NCBI GenBank assembly: GCA_030374765.1
Contig: JARGXX010000003.1
Location: 930,001-994,000 of the forward strand
Length of the DNA stretch: 64,000 nt
Origin: Agarophyton chilense
Lineage: Eukaryota > Rhodophyta > Florideophyceae > Gracilariales > Gracilariaceae
Direction: 5' to 3'
Under the pieces are notes generated by a model. The model was given only the letters and a program-made list of their open reading frames with translations. It ran no database searches and was not told where the DNA came from. Positions 44,870 through 56,810 of the stretch are shown piece by piece. A program made the translations under genes and the position numbers. Position 1 is the stretch's first letter. Each line of letters begins with the position of its first letter.

Positions 44870-45792
44870 TTTAGAGCAACGCCCAGTTAGGGGATACTTG
44901 AAGATGCAACTCATAGAATGAGGGTTGAACCCTCCGAGGGTTATGACTATGATCCCCTCTAAGGTGTGCTGAGGTGGCACTGTTTTCTGGTTAGAGTTCG
45001 CCTATGAAGGGAAGATTCGGATGGCCCATGGTTGGATTGGCCCCGTGATACACGTGGCTTAATTTTGGCACCGATTTTCGGATATTTGTTAGAACGTTGG
45101 ACTTTTGGGCCCTGACAGTGAGATCTCCACGTGTATGGCCCTGAGCAGGTGTGCACTACTGTAATTAGTAGAGTTTAGTTAGTGGGCCCTACTTAGGGAG
45201 GCGAGATCTGGCAGTCCGAAGCTCAGAGTAAATGGTAACCAAGGTTGGTCTTCGATACCTTTAGAGGTTCTTCGTCGCCATCGTTTCGGCCTTACAACCC
45301 GGAACGGGCTCTGGTTAGCAACGCCTGCGTAGGGACACGACTCCACTTGGAGAGTGCCCACGTTTGGGTTCCGTGCAACCACCCCATTGGGACCGCTCAG
45401 ACGACCTGCGTGCACGATACCCCGTGGGGGTTCTGCTTAATTGTTGCGTGCTTTTTGTGTTTCCTTTCGAGGACAGGTTTTCGCCCCTGTATTGGGTTTC
45501 TTTTGTTGCTTCGCCCCTTTTCTGGTTCTCGGGTCCGGTGCCTGTTAGTGCCCGACCCTCGCCCCGTTTTTCCTCTTCGCCGGATTTTCCCCCATTCTTT
45601 GGGATACCCAGACCCATTCCCGACCCAACAGTTTCTACCCCTCACCTCCGTCGGTACTGCCGGAATCCCCCGTGGGAGTTACACCCCACACTACGGGTGG
45701 AACGGAGGGCTCTGTCTCTGAGTCTGCCTCCCCCAGGGAGCAAGGCTTCGAACACCTTGAGAGCACTTCCCGTCGCCGGGTTTTGCTCCACA
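44870..45792 (+). repeat. 5' LTR of gypsy element D
   Basis: 923 bp, collinear with 55752-56674 with about eight differences, ending ctccaca. Open frames inside it (for example 45245-45721) occur in both copies but carry no recognisable domain. Confidence 0.96.
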
Positions 45793-45794
45793 AG

Positions 45795-45811
45795 TGGTCT
45801 CCCGACTTAGA
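45795..45811 (+). promoter_or_regulatory. Primer binding site of element D
   Basis: tggtctcccgacttaga starts 2 bp after the LTR and is identical to the site of the older element B. The complement ends GGGAGACCA; a tRNA with C1-G72 and A73 fits tRNA-Tyr. Confidence 0.7.
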
Positions 45812-46019
45812 ATCCGTTCTCGGACTTTTGGGTTGGTCATCCACGTGTTGGAGTATCTCTTGGAAGACGAAGCACCGTCGTGAAGATTTGTTGTAGTGGT
45901 CCCCTTTGGAAAGGGTGGAATTGGTTTTTATTTTTGTTTTGTGTTACGTCATCCGTTCTCCGGGAATCTCGTGATCGAATTTCATCGTTACCCCGAATCG
46001 TCGGTGTCGTGTCTGCAGC

Positions 46020-48050
46020 ATGTCGCCGCCTACCCGTGGTTCCTGGACTGGATCGAACCGTCAAGCGGATTCAGTGCCCCCGGCCCCGCCTAGGTCGAGG
46101 AGCTCAATTACCGAAGATCGGAACGATTCCGGTATCGATCCGGACACTCGGAGAGCACCCTCAGTGGTTTCAGGTCCTCGAGAGGTCGTGGCTGTGGGCC
46201 CAGCTCCAGTGGTGGAGACCCCCTCAGCAGGACCCCGAAGTCGGGCCGACCCTGAATTACAGCGCCTGGAGACTCGAATCGATATCGCCAACGCGGCTCA
46301 CGTCGAGCTCCTTCAGGAGGTTACTACCCTCCGCCTCAACGTGGAGGACGCCCCGGTGCGGGGAGTCGCCGATGACCTTCGTACCCTGAGGAGGGATGTG
46401 AACTCCCTTTTGGAAAGCTTTGGTACCCCTGGGGTCTTTATCCAGGAGTACCGGAGCCTCGTGGAGGAACACCGCGTGCAAGCGGAACGCTTCCGAGCTC
46501 GGCTGGACACCCTCGAGGCCATTATCCGTATGGACGGAGACACAGAAGCCTCGAAGGATAAACCCAACGTTTCGGAAGACGAAGAACACCGCTCCACTAA
46601 ACGGGACCGCCGCAAGTCCAAGAAGAGGGTTCACCTCCAAGAGGATTTATCGGATTCCGATCCCAATCACTCGTCATCGAGTTCGTCCTCCCAATCTTCG
46701 GATAGTGAAGATGGACGCCGGTCATCCCGGGCGACTCGGTCGAAGGCTACTTACACCTCTCAAGGGGCAATCCGTACCCGGAAGAATGGTAGGAAACACC
46801 TTGGATTAAGGGAGCTGAAGCCGACGAATCCTCTCTATCGGGAGCTGCTATCGTACCGCTATTACCGGTTGGACAACCCTTCAGGAGATCGAACATCCCG
46901 CGGAACGGGTAAGGTCAAGGACTACATCAAAAGGCTGAGCATCACCCTACAGAAGAGGGAGTTCACAGGAACAGACCCAATTCTGGTGCTCGATTTCCTT
47001 TCGAGGTTCGTCCAGGAGGCTGACATCCTCGGTATGAGTGAAGCGCAAGCGTATCTTGCATTACCCTATTTCTTAAAGAGGATGGCTGAAGACCAGTTCA
47101 ACTCCGTCCGTGGATCATCCCGAGCCTTGGAAGGGTAAGTCACGTGCTGGCCCGAAGCGGTGCAGTACCTCTTGAGGTCATACGCTACTGGAAATGCGAT
47201 TCAGGAAGCAATCCTTGCATTAAGGGATACGCGGCAGAAGCCGATGGAAACCGAAACGGTGTATTCAACTCGCTTGAATAAAGCGTTTCACCGATGCGGG
47301 AATGTATTCCCCGCCTACGAGAGATGCACCATGTTTGTGGATGGTTTGGACCCCTCGATAAGGGCATTGGTTCCCCGACATCGGGAAGAGAAGCGCAAGC
47401 TGACCTACTTGGAACTGGTTCAGTACGCCCAGGCTGAGGGGGATACTCTCCGTGCCCGGCAGAACCGAAAGAGTCGGCCGACACGTGCACTCCTCGCCGA
47501 TGGAGGTAACTCGTCTTTGTCACTCGCAGGAGGCCCTGCCCCTGTGGGGGTCAATGATAACATTCACTTCATAGGAAGTAACCCCGAATCTATGGGTACG
47601 TCTGAGTTGCCGTCGACATCCGCTCCGATTACAGATGAAGACCCTGCGCTCTATACCCAAGGACGGAGAGTGCCAGCCGCATCGCTACCTTTTGCGAATA
47701 CCGCTGCTCGGTTCTCTCGCCCCGGATGGAGGGATACAGCACCACGTCGCGTGGATTCACGTCCACAACCGAACCCGGCAGAGCTGATTTGCTATTTGTG
47801 TTACCTCCGTGGTCACAAAGCACCAGACTGCACATTTTCCCTGCGGGAGGGTTCACGAATTATCGCTCAGTACGAGGCTCTGACCCCTGAGGAGAAAGCT
47901 CGAGTCCCGAGTAGGTCCTATGAGGAACAAAGGATACCCCGAGCTCACCTTGCTGACAGGGATACAGAACTTGTACCCGCGAACGGGGAACAACCGGTCC
48001 CCTTCGAGGCAGCTGCACCGAATTCGGTGGGGTCCGCTTCGAAAAACTAA
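46020..48050 (+). pseudogene. gag region of element D
   Basis: The region starts at ATG 46020. It has a coiled-coil-like stretch (about 46,270-46,530), a Ser/Arg-rich charged linker (about 46,590-46,760), a capsid-like part shared with element B (LRELKPTNPLYRELLSYRYY, about 46,808-46,866), and a zinc knuckle CYLCYLRGHKAPDC (about 47,789-47,831) with regular C-x2-C-x4-H-x4-C spacing. About one break. Confidence 0.85.
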
Positions 48051-48243
48051 ACTTGGGAGTCTCCCCTGCGGGAGGGGCGTCTTCTAAGCCGGAGTTGAAG
48101 ACGCCCGAGGCGCTCCAGCTTCGCTCCCCAGCTGTGACTATCCTTTCAAGGAGAACGGCTGACACCGATGTTAACTCGGGATACTTAGTGTCCTTCGTCG
48201 CCCGTGGATACAGTCCCGTAATCTCCGTATTCCGGATCGAGTT

Positions 48244-51200
48244 ATGGTAATGGCCAAGCGGAATTATAAAGTATTCGCCGACTTCGGCCTGTCCAACCAG
48301 TTTATGGTTGGTCAAATATCTGTCCTGGATACAGGAGCCGCTCCTAACTTAATTCATGTTGAATTGTTACCCCCGCTGCTCCGGGTCCAAGTTCGTACCG
48401 GTCCACGTTTGGATATCGCCGATGCGAACAACAACCCGCTACGGACACTGGGTACAATTTCCCTCATGGTGAGGTTAGGCTCCTATCTCGTTCAGCTAGA
48501 GTTTATTGTATGCAAGTCACTTGCAGCACTAGTCATACTGGGTTGTGACTTTTGCGAACGCTTCGTGGAAGCCATCTGTCCTCGGAATAGAACTGTGGAA
48601 CTCGAAGACGGGTCTACGATCCCAATCGTTCGTAAACCTTTACAGGGAGAGCAGCGCGAACACGCGTTCCTCTCCCTGTCGCGCAGGAATCTGTGAAGAA
48701 GGACCCGGTGTCTACACGGGTAAAGGTTGCGAAGTCAGTGGCTATCCCGCCAGAAACCCAGGTTTGGGGCACAGTTGTTACCAAGCAAATTGGTGTGCAT
48801 GTGGTTCAACCGAACCCGTCTCTGTATACGCGGCGTCAACTCGCCCTTGCGAATGGGGTTGTCTCCGTGGAACCGGATAAACCTTTCAAGTTTTTGGTAG
48901 CCAACTTTGGAAAGACAACGCAGCATTTGGTCAAACACCAGATCCTGGTTTCTGTTCTTCCACACCCGCATGCGGTCGTACCTACAAATATCTCTATCGC
49001 AGAGGTCCTTGGTGTGGCGGACCCTAAGGAGGGGGAGGACACTGCCGAAATCGCAGAAGACGGTGAGCATACGACTGCAGCTCCACACGCTGAACACTTT
49101 AAACCTCAGGAGGTTACGGCCCCTATCACAGGAGCAGACCAGACGGATCCTGTTCAGGAATTGGAGAAATGGGATCTCAACCATGTACCCGCATATCATC
49201 GGGAGAAGCTGAGGCACATGCTTCGTGAATTTACCCCCATGTGGAATGGTTGCCTTGGAACTATTGGGATTACAGAACACTGCATCGACTTGTTACCGAA
49301 CACTCGGCCTATTGCCCAACACCCTTACAGGGCTGGACCGAAAGCTCGGGAAGAGGAGAAATCTCAGGTGGAGAAGATGCTTAAAGCGGGCGTAATTGAA
49401 CCTGCCCAGTTTGCTTGGGCCTCACCAGTGGTGTTAGTTCCGAAACCGGATGGATCGTGGCGTTTTTGCATCGATTACAGACGCCTGAACGAGGTAACCA
49501 TTAAGGATGTGTACCCGATCCCTCGGATGGACGAATACATCGACTCCCTTGGGAGCGCTACTGTTTTCTCTACCCTCGACGCCAATTCGGGCTACTGGCA
49601 AGTCCCTATTAGGGAGGAAGATCGAGACAAAACGGCTTTCGTGTGTCATCAAGGACTTTTCCGATTCCGGAGGATGCCTTTTGGGTTTACAAATGCCCCT
49701 GCAACGTTTCAACGGGCGATAGACATTCTGTTGGCTCCCTTCAAGTGGGGGACGTGTCTAGTGTATTTATACGACATTATTGTCTTCTCCAACAACCTGG
49801 ATGACCACCTCGAACACGTCAGGGACGTAATGAAGATACTCCGCGACGCGGGAATGACCTTGAAACTCAGGAAGTGCGAGTTTTTCACCGATTCGGTTAA
49901 GTATCTGGGTCATATCATCCGTCCCGGACAGCTTTCAATCGATGAAGTACGAGTAAAATCCTTGAAGGAAGCAAAACACCCGAAAACTCAAACGGAGTTG
50001 CGATCCTTCTTAGGTCTGTGTAACTTGTATCGCCGATTCGTCCCGAACTTTGCGGATATTGCCACCCCCCTCAATAGGCTCCTGACGAAGGGACAACCAG
50101 TTGAACTGGAACCTTTTGGCGACACGGAAGCGTCTGCCTTCACGGCACTGGTGAATGCCGTAACATCACCGCCAATCTTGGCTCTACCCAATCCTGGGCT
50201 CCCTTACGAAGTGGACACCGATGCTAGTGCAAACCAAGTAGGGTGTGCACTGTTCCAATCCTCTGAGGATGGTGAACGTCACCCTATTTGGTACTGGTCA
50301 CGTTCCCTGAATGTCCATGAAAGGAACTACTCGGTCTCCGAGAAAGAATGTTTAGCCGTTGTGTGGGCCTTAGCTACACTTCGCCCCTATCTGATGGGTA
50401 CTCGTTTCAAAGTCCATACGGACCACGCATGCTTGCGTTGGCTCCTGGAGATCTCCGAACCCTCGGGCCGCCTTATGCGCTGGCGTCTCCGACTATCGGA
50501 ATTCGACTTTGAGATCCTGTACAAGAAAGGGAAGCTGAACACTCAGGCTGATGCACTATCCCGCTTGGGAACCACAGCGGAAACGGAACCCTACGAGGAC
50601 GATGACATCCCATGTTTTATGGTATGGGACCTCGAGGGAGGAGCTCAACCGCTGACGGATGATGTTTGTGACGATATACTCGTCAACGAGAGTCTGGATT
50701 CGCCGACCGGCTCTTTTATACCTATCTCTCCAGAGGAGATGATACGCGAGCAACAGCTCGACCCATTCTGTACACGGATTCGGGCTCGCCTCAACGGAGG
50801 ATTTCAGTTACCTTTCGAGGACGACGATCAGGGTTACCTAATCAGGACCGTTGGACCTCGCCCGAGGATAGTGGTGCCGCACACCCTACAACAGAGGGTA
50901 TTACACCTCACTCACTATGTGAAGGTTGGCGCCCACCCCGGGGGAAAAAAACTGTACCTCACGTTGAGAAGGGACTTTTACTGGCCGGCAATGGCATTCG
51001 ATTGTTACGCCGTCAGACGGGCCTGCGCCAATTGCGCCAAGAATGACGTCAAACTTCGGAAGCACTCTAAGAAGTTGACGCTGTTCCCGGCACGGGCTCC
51101 ACTCGTATTAGTGGCCATAGACATCCTAGGGGAGTTTATCAGGACGCCCCGAGGTCATCGGTATCTGCTTGTCATTTCTGACAGATTCTCTAAGCTAACG

Positions 51201-51860
51201 AGAACTGTGCCGCTGAAGCGGATCACCGCCGCTACCGTCGCGCAAGCGTTCGTGACCCATTGGGTGTTCGTATATGGACCGCCGGTGCAGTTGTTATCCG
51301 ACAACGGAGGGCAATTCGCATCAAAGTTCTTTCAGGATGTATGTCGAATCCTTGATGTAAAGAATTTATTTGTTACTACGTATCACCCTCAGGGGAATGG
51401 CCAGGTGGAGCGGTTTAACCGCACGATACTCAACGCTTTGAGATCGTATGTTGCGGATCACCCCAAAAATTGGGACTTGTACACAGACGCTATCACGTAT
51501 GCATACAACACCCAGGTACATCGGGTTACATCGTTATCCCCATTCGAACTGGTACTGTCGAGGACACCGCCGCCGGTCGCCATCGAGGCTCAACCGACGC
51601 TGTCGACGTACCCGTCACTGGGATTGTACCGAGAAGCCTGGAAGGAGTGGCTTACGAAGATGGTGCCGATAGCCCGGAAAGCAATGGACAAAGCTCAACG
51701 CGCCTACAAGAAGGACTTTGACAATCGGGTTCGCAAACCTCTACCTCAGGTGAAGCCCGACGACTTCGTCTTCTTTCGAAAGGAATACTATAATCCTGAA
51801 AAGGAACGTAGGCACAAGCTTTCGCCAATTGTGGACGGACTCTATCGTGTGGTTCTGTAG
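48244..51860 (+). CDS. pol region of element D: protease, reverse transcriptase, RNase H, integrase
   Basis: Protease LDTGAAPNLIH near 48,325-48,357 and LVILGCDF near 48,530. The following frame overlaps by a few bases and carries the reverse transcriptase (KPDGSWRFCIDYRRLNEV near 49,445; RRMPFGFTNAPATFQRAID near 49,670), RNase H (EVDTDASANQVGCALFQ near 50,210; KGKLNTQADALSRLG near 50,530) and integrase (HPGGKKLYLTLRRDFYWP near 50,935; VAIDILGEFIRT near 51,115; LLSDNGGQFASKFFQDV near 51,295; QGNGQVERFNRTIL near 51,390). The slight overlap of the two frames is where gypsy elements often use frameshifting. The sequence is mostly open. Confidence 0.93.
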
Positions 51861-53158
51861 ACCTGGACACGGTGGTATTGGATATCGCTAACCGCCACGA
51901 ACGGATCTCCAGGGACCGCATCACACGAGCGCCCAACCCAAATGTGGAAGTGGTGTCAGCACCAACGCCCTCCACAGGGGATGATTCAACGGAAGTTAAC
52001 CCGTCAGGCGGAGGTTCGAACACCCGCCCCGTTATACTTCCGCCCCGGAACGTGGTTTAACCGACCTACCGGAAACTTCGGATACTCCCGAAACTGGGCC
52101 CGCTCCCTCAAGGGCCCATTCAACGAACTCTTACAGAGTTACTCCCCCACCGGAGGTAATCAAGCCTCCTGGCTCTCCGCCTAAGGAGGGGGAGGAGGAC
52201 TTAGTTCCTTCGCAGGACGATGTTTCGGCGTCAGCCAGTCGCCCTAACAGGGAATCTAGTTCTCACAGTGAGACGGCGAGCCCGACCGAGCCGGCGACAG
52301 AGAATTAACAACCCCAGCGTATGGGTAGCGACATCACCGCCGACCCAGCCGAGCACGACGTCAGAAAAGATGACGAAACCCCGCCTAGGGAGAGTCGTGT
52401 GGAGAACTCCGCACCCGGAACGCCTACAGAGCCGACGATCACCCGCCGCCGCGGACGAGACACTGAGGTGTCGCACACTCAAACCCTGCTTTCTCGGGAA
52501 CGAGCTGTGTCAGCGGACCCGCACGGGGAAGATCTCGACGACAAGGTTGACCAAATTTGGCTCTCCGTTATGGAATGGGAATAGGAACTTCTATGGAGAC
52601 ACTGGAACCCTCAGGAATGGGAAAGAAATGAGTGAGACCCGTCGGGGACAGCTCAGGAGAGTGCTAGCGCGTGTCGAAAGCGCCACCTCACATCCGCATA
52701 TGCAGATTTTCCCGCACAGGGAACGGTCACCCCACACGGGGCGCCCGCGCATTTGTGTGGCCCCCGTCGAATGGCATCGAGCCAATCAAAAGGCTCTGAC
52801 GACCAACCGTCGCGCAAACCGCCTCCGTCGCACGGCGCGTTGCACGGGAGCAACCTTCGTCCCCGTAGCTCGGGTTGACGTTGAAGTCTTACCCCCCTGA
52901 GATTGGAGACGCTATCGCGTCGCGGTTTCTCAACCGCCACGGAATCTAAGAACACCGTTGTTATCAAGAAGATCTTAGCTTTAAGAAGAACTCAAAAGTG
53001 GGCCGTTTTGACTCCGTAGACGGAAGTTACAACGTAGCCCACAGGCCACTCGGCGCCGTTTGGACGAAGTGCTGAGACCCGCTCGCAACACGGAAAAGAA
53101 CCCACCGGGGTGTGTCTAAACCCTACGTTGACACCCTCAAGGGAACTAGAGCGTTCCA

Positions 53159-53400
53159 AGATGGAAGAGAAGCCCGAACAAGGAAAAGTGTACCCGCAGG
53201 AATTCGTTATCGATCGCATCGTGCGTCACATCTACACCCCCGAGGGAGAAGTCCGCTACCAAGTCCGATGGTACGGATTCTCGCCTGATGAGGATACAGT
53301 GGAACCCATTGAGCACCTTCCGAGGTCTAAGGTTTTATCCTATCACCGACGCGCTCGGGTAACCTTGCCTCCAAGTCTGGATCGTGCCCAAGTCGGGTAA
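53159..53400 (+). pseudogene. Chromodomain of element D
   Basis: YPQEFVIDRIVRHIYTPEGE followed by VRYQVRWYGFSPDEDTVEPI is a clear chromodomain (aromatic cage positions Y/F, W and W-like). In chromoviruses this domain ends the integrase and steers insertion to marked chromatin. Here it lies about 1.3 kb beyond the recognisable integrase; the interval between is partly open but without a known motif. Confidence 0.8.
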
Positions 53401-53813
53401 GCCACCACGGGAACTGGTGTGGATGGGACCTCGAAGTGAGGAAGATGTTTGACCTCTGAAGAGGAATTGAGGAGAGTATCCCGAAGAACACGTATTGAGA
53501 GGGAATGTCTACTGGCCCTCGGCCTAGCGCAGTTAACCGGGGAACACAGCACCGGTTATCGGGACAGTTTATGATGAAAAAGGAAAAGAAGACCCACGAA
53601 GTGTAGAAAAAGATTAAGAAGAAGATTGGACCCTAGGAAGGGAAGAAGATGAAGACGAAGATGAAGACGAAGATGAAGAAGATCCTAAGAAGGAATGAAG
53701 AAGATGAAGTAGAAGTTAAGATCCTAGGAAGGAAGAAGAAAAGAAGTTATGAAAATACCAGAAGTTTACTATTGTCGCCAAGCTATGGACTCTACAATTG
53801 CCCGAAGGCGGAA

Positions 53814-55541
53814 CTACGGAAAGCCCGAGGAGGGACTCGCCCCACCGTTGGGATTATGACCCTGATGGTACGCCGAGGCGAAAGCCAACATCTGGCTCAC
53901 ATCCGTCATACCCGGGGGAATCGGAATGCCCGCGTTCACGAGGCCTTGTCGCACACTATCCGCTTGCGGAATGGCAACCGGCGCCTGCGCAAGGGTGTTC
54001 ACACCCCACCCGGGGGGAGCAGATGGACCGCCACCGGATGCATTCGCCGCCGCAGCTGAGGTCGTTCCCACTGGTTGGAAGGGTGCAGATGGCTCCACAG
54101 GGAGTACTCCACTAGGAGCTGGCATGTCGTTATCCAAAGCTGGATCGTCCAGGTCTACTGGAGGCTCGTACTCGTAATCGTCGGTATAAATGAACCCCGT
54201 CGGGTGTCCCACCGGCATCGGTCGAGGCAAGTCCATCAGCGCCCGTGCTTGCGCCGCGCTGATGCGAACCCCTTCGAAGGGATTGTAATAGACCCAGTTA
54301 CCGGAGCCCGGATCGTACCGGCCAGGAGACTTGTCTCGCGCGGATCCTTCCCCTGCGGGCTGATTTTCCACTGGAACTCGATCCCATTAGGTGTTGTCGA
54401 TCGCGTCCAAGATTGGATACAGGTCCTGCACGTTGCTGACCGAACCCAACGCTGGGACAAGGTCGATCTGACGCATGATGGTCCGTAGCATCGGAGGAAT
54501 ATACCAGATACGGAAATAGTCATGAGCATCCCAGAGGAGGTGCGCCGCTACGCGGGCTGCCCACTCGGCTGCAACGAGGGCCCAGTACCCCGAGTTCGGG
54601 TCGTGCATCAAACGAGACCCGATATAGTAGAGGCACGGGGGCAGTTCAGCAAAGCACCCTCGTGGGACCTCGACCTTACTCCACCAAGCTGGAAGGGGCA
54701 CGAATCGCCCAACCTTCGCCGTGTTACGGATACGCTCCAGTTCCACGTGAGGATACGGGACAAGGAACCCGAAACGGGAGCGCGAGCGGCGCTCGAAGCG
54801 CACGCGTCGATCGAACCCATACTGGGTAAACTGCCGTTGAAGGTACCTGAATTCAGCCCGAAGGATGGGACGACTCCATTGGAGCATATCTTCTCGGAGA
54901 GGAAAACCCGGTCCGCGGAACTCGGCTTCGGGAAAGGCTGCCAGGTTATCCCCGTAGGAGACCTCACCGTACGTGCGGTAATAGGCGACATCGAACCCGT
55001 ACTCCGGGGGAACCAGATGGTCAAAGCGTGACCTCCCCAATCGCTGGTAGGCCAGGGCCGCCATCGCTGCGCGCGCCTTGTCCAGGGACTCCCCGCGAGC
55101 GCGGTATAGATACTGAGGCTCTATGGCTACCCGCGCCCTCCAATCGGGAGAACGTACAACCTCGACAGGTAGGCCACCCGGCAATAAGCCGTCCTCCACG
55201 TAGGAGTCGATGAGCTCATCGTCGCGAACCGCTGTCGGATGGAACCACGGAGCGCGGGAATATATCACCGGATCGGTAAGGGGACTCCACCTTCGAAAGG
55301 ATTCGTTTGAGATCCAACCTCTGGAGTTTGCTACCAAGGGCATCGCATGAGCGGAGTCCCACGCCACCGCGTTAATGTCCAAATCCTCTTGAGGATGTCG
55401 GTTGCTCGCCGAGGCGGAAGGTTCGGTACCAGACGGAGCCGCATCAAAACCGGAGAAATATCCACCCTGCTGGGAAGCTTCGTTGTCCGCCGGCGCGGAG
55501 GCCGACGGCCCCGAGAGTGGGTTGATGACGTATGGGTTCAT
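53814..55541 (-). pseudogene. Antisense gene of element D, unknown function
   Basis: On the strand opposite to pol, between the chromodomain and the 3' LTR, a coding region starts at ATG 55541 and runs to about 53,814 (about 575 codons, about one break). The N-terminus is low complexity (Ser/Ala/Pro); the middle has well-formed coding sense with aromatic- and Arg-rich blocks such as SRAPWFHPTAV (about 55,227-55,259), PEYGFDVAYYRTYG and SYGDNLAAFP (about 54,930-54,985), and HDYFRIWYIPPMLR. The last third (about 53,814-54,370) is Pro/Ala/Gly-rich. No known family. Two blocks recur in relic E, which supports a real gene. Confidence 0.65.
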
Positions 55542-55751
55542 TCCCTTGAGAGGGCTGGTTGAGACTGCTGTTGCGAGGAGTTGCTAATCGCCGAAGGTCG
55601 GAGGAGTAGAAGAAAGTTGTACCGATGTGCCGGTTTTGTGGCGATCCTCAGAAGTGGTGAAGGACCCCATTGGGAGAGAAGTATATATAGTGACCGGAAA
55701 GCGAGACACACGCGGCTCGGAATGTTCTTCCTCGTCTTAAGGAGGGGGAGA

Positions 55752-56674
55752 TGTAGAGCAACGCCCAGTTAGGGAATACTTGAAGATGAAACTCATAGAA
55801 TGAGGGTTGAACCCTCCGAGGGTTATGACTATGATCCCCTCTAAGGTGTGCTGAGGTGGCACTGTTTTCTGGTTAGAGTTCGCCTATGAAGGGAAGATTC
55901 GGATGGCCCATGGTTGGATTGGCCCCGTGATACACGTGGCTTAATTTTGGCACCGATTTTCGGATATTTGTTAGAACGTTGGACTTTTGGGCCCTGACAG
56001 TGAGATCTCCACGTGTATGGCCCTGAGCAGGTGTGCACTACTGTAATTAGTAGAGTTTAGTTAGTGGGCCCTACTTAGGGAGGCGAGATCTGGCAGTCCG
56101 AAGCTCAGAGTAAATGGTAACCAAGGTTGGTCTTCGATACCTTTAGAGGTTCTTCGTCGCCATCGTTTCGGCCTTACAACCCGGAACGGGCTCTGGTTAG
56201 CAACGCCTGCGTAGGGACACGACTCCACTTGGAGAGTGCCCACGTTTGGGTTCCGTGCAACCACCCCCTTGGGACCGCTCAGACGACCTGCGTGCACGAT
56301 ATCCCGTGGGGGTTCTGCTTACTTGTTGCGTGCTTTTTGTGTTTCCTTTCGAGGACAGGTTTTCGCCCCTGTATTGGGTTTCTTTTGTTGCTTCGCCCCT
56401 TTTCTGGTTCTCGGGTCCGGTGCCTGTTAGTGCCCGACCCTCGCCGCGTTTTTACTCTTCGCCGGATTTTCCCCCATTCTTTGGGATACCCAGACCCATT
56501 CCCGACCCAACAGTTTCTACCCCTCACCTCCGTCGGTACTGCCGGAATCCCCCGTGGGAGTTACACCCCACACTACGGGTGGAACGGAGGGCTCTGTCTC
56601 TGAGTCTGCCTCCCCCAGGGAGCAAGGCTTCGAACACCTTGAGAGCACTTCCCGTCGCCGGGTTTTGCTCCACA
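55752..56674 (+). repeat. 3' LTR of gypsy element D
   Basis: 923 bp, starting TGTAGAGCAACG right after the polypurine tract aaggagggggaga, and followed by the TTAAA target duplication. Confidence 0.96.
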
Positions 56675-56810
56675 TTAAAGGTTATATTTTTGAAACAGTA
56701 TTGTTACTTGAAAATTTTTTCAGACTGATTCTGTTTGTTTTTAATGTAGCCAAAACGTCGATTTTTGGAAAATTTGCGCGAGGGATATGATTTTCAAACA
56801 GACTACACTG

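Larger units (their letters stand above)
44870..56674 (+). mobile_element. Ty3/gypsy chromovirus element D, young, almost whole
   Basis: An 11.8-kb element with 923-bp LTRs differing at about eight positions (roughly 99% identical) and a 5-bp TTAAA target duplication (44865-44869 and 56675-56679). Parts in order: primer site, gag, protease, reverse transcriptase, RNase H, integrase, chromodomain, an antisense gene, polypurine tract (55739-55751), LTR. It looks recent, with only a handful of breaks. It lies within the 3' inner repeat of an older Tc3-like transposon. Confidence 0.96.
43696..56810 (+). mobile_element. Tc3-like (Tc1/mariner) DNA transposon, split by element D
   Basis: The left part is 43696-44869 and the right part 56675-56810; everything between is element D. 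Without D it would be about 1.3 kb. The left end CAGTGCGTTTCAAAAACAT follows a TA (43694-43695), as expected for this superfamily. Each end has two related binding-site-like repeats: outer (43696-43719; 56781-56810) and inner (43801-43826; 56675-56700). Two transposase-binding repeats per end is a known feature of Tc3. The right outer end closes with CACTG but is followed by GA, not TA, so one target base has changed. Confidence 0.85.

Noticed and set aside
44890-44945. A B-box-like GGTTCAACCC on the minus strand of the D LTR
   Set aside because: It falls in a simple inverted repeat (gagggttgaaccctc) and no convincing A box is found at a usual distance.
45245-45721. A 158-codon ORF inside the LTR of element D, repeated in the 3' LTR
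   Set aside because: Both LTRs are about 99% identical, so shared openness is no evidence of selection; no domain is seen.
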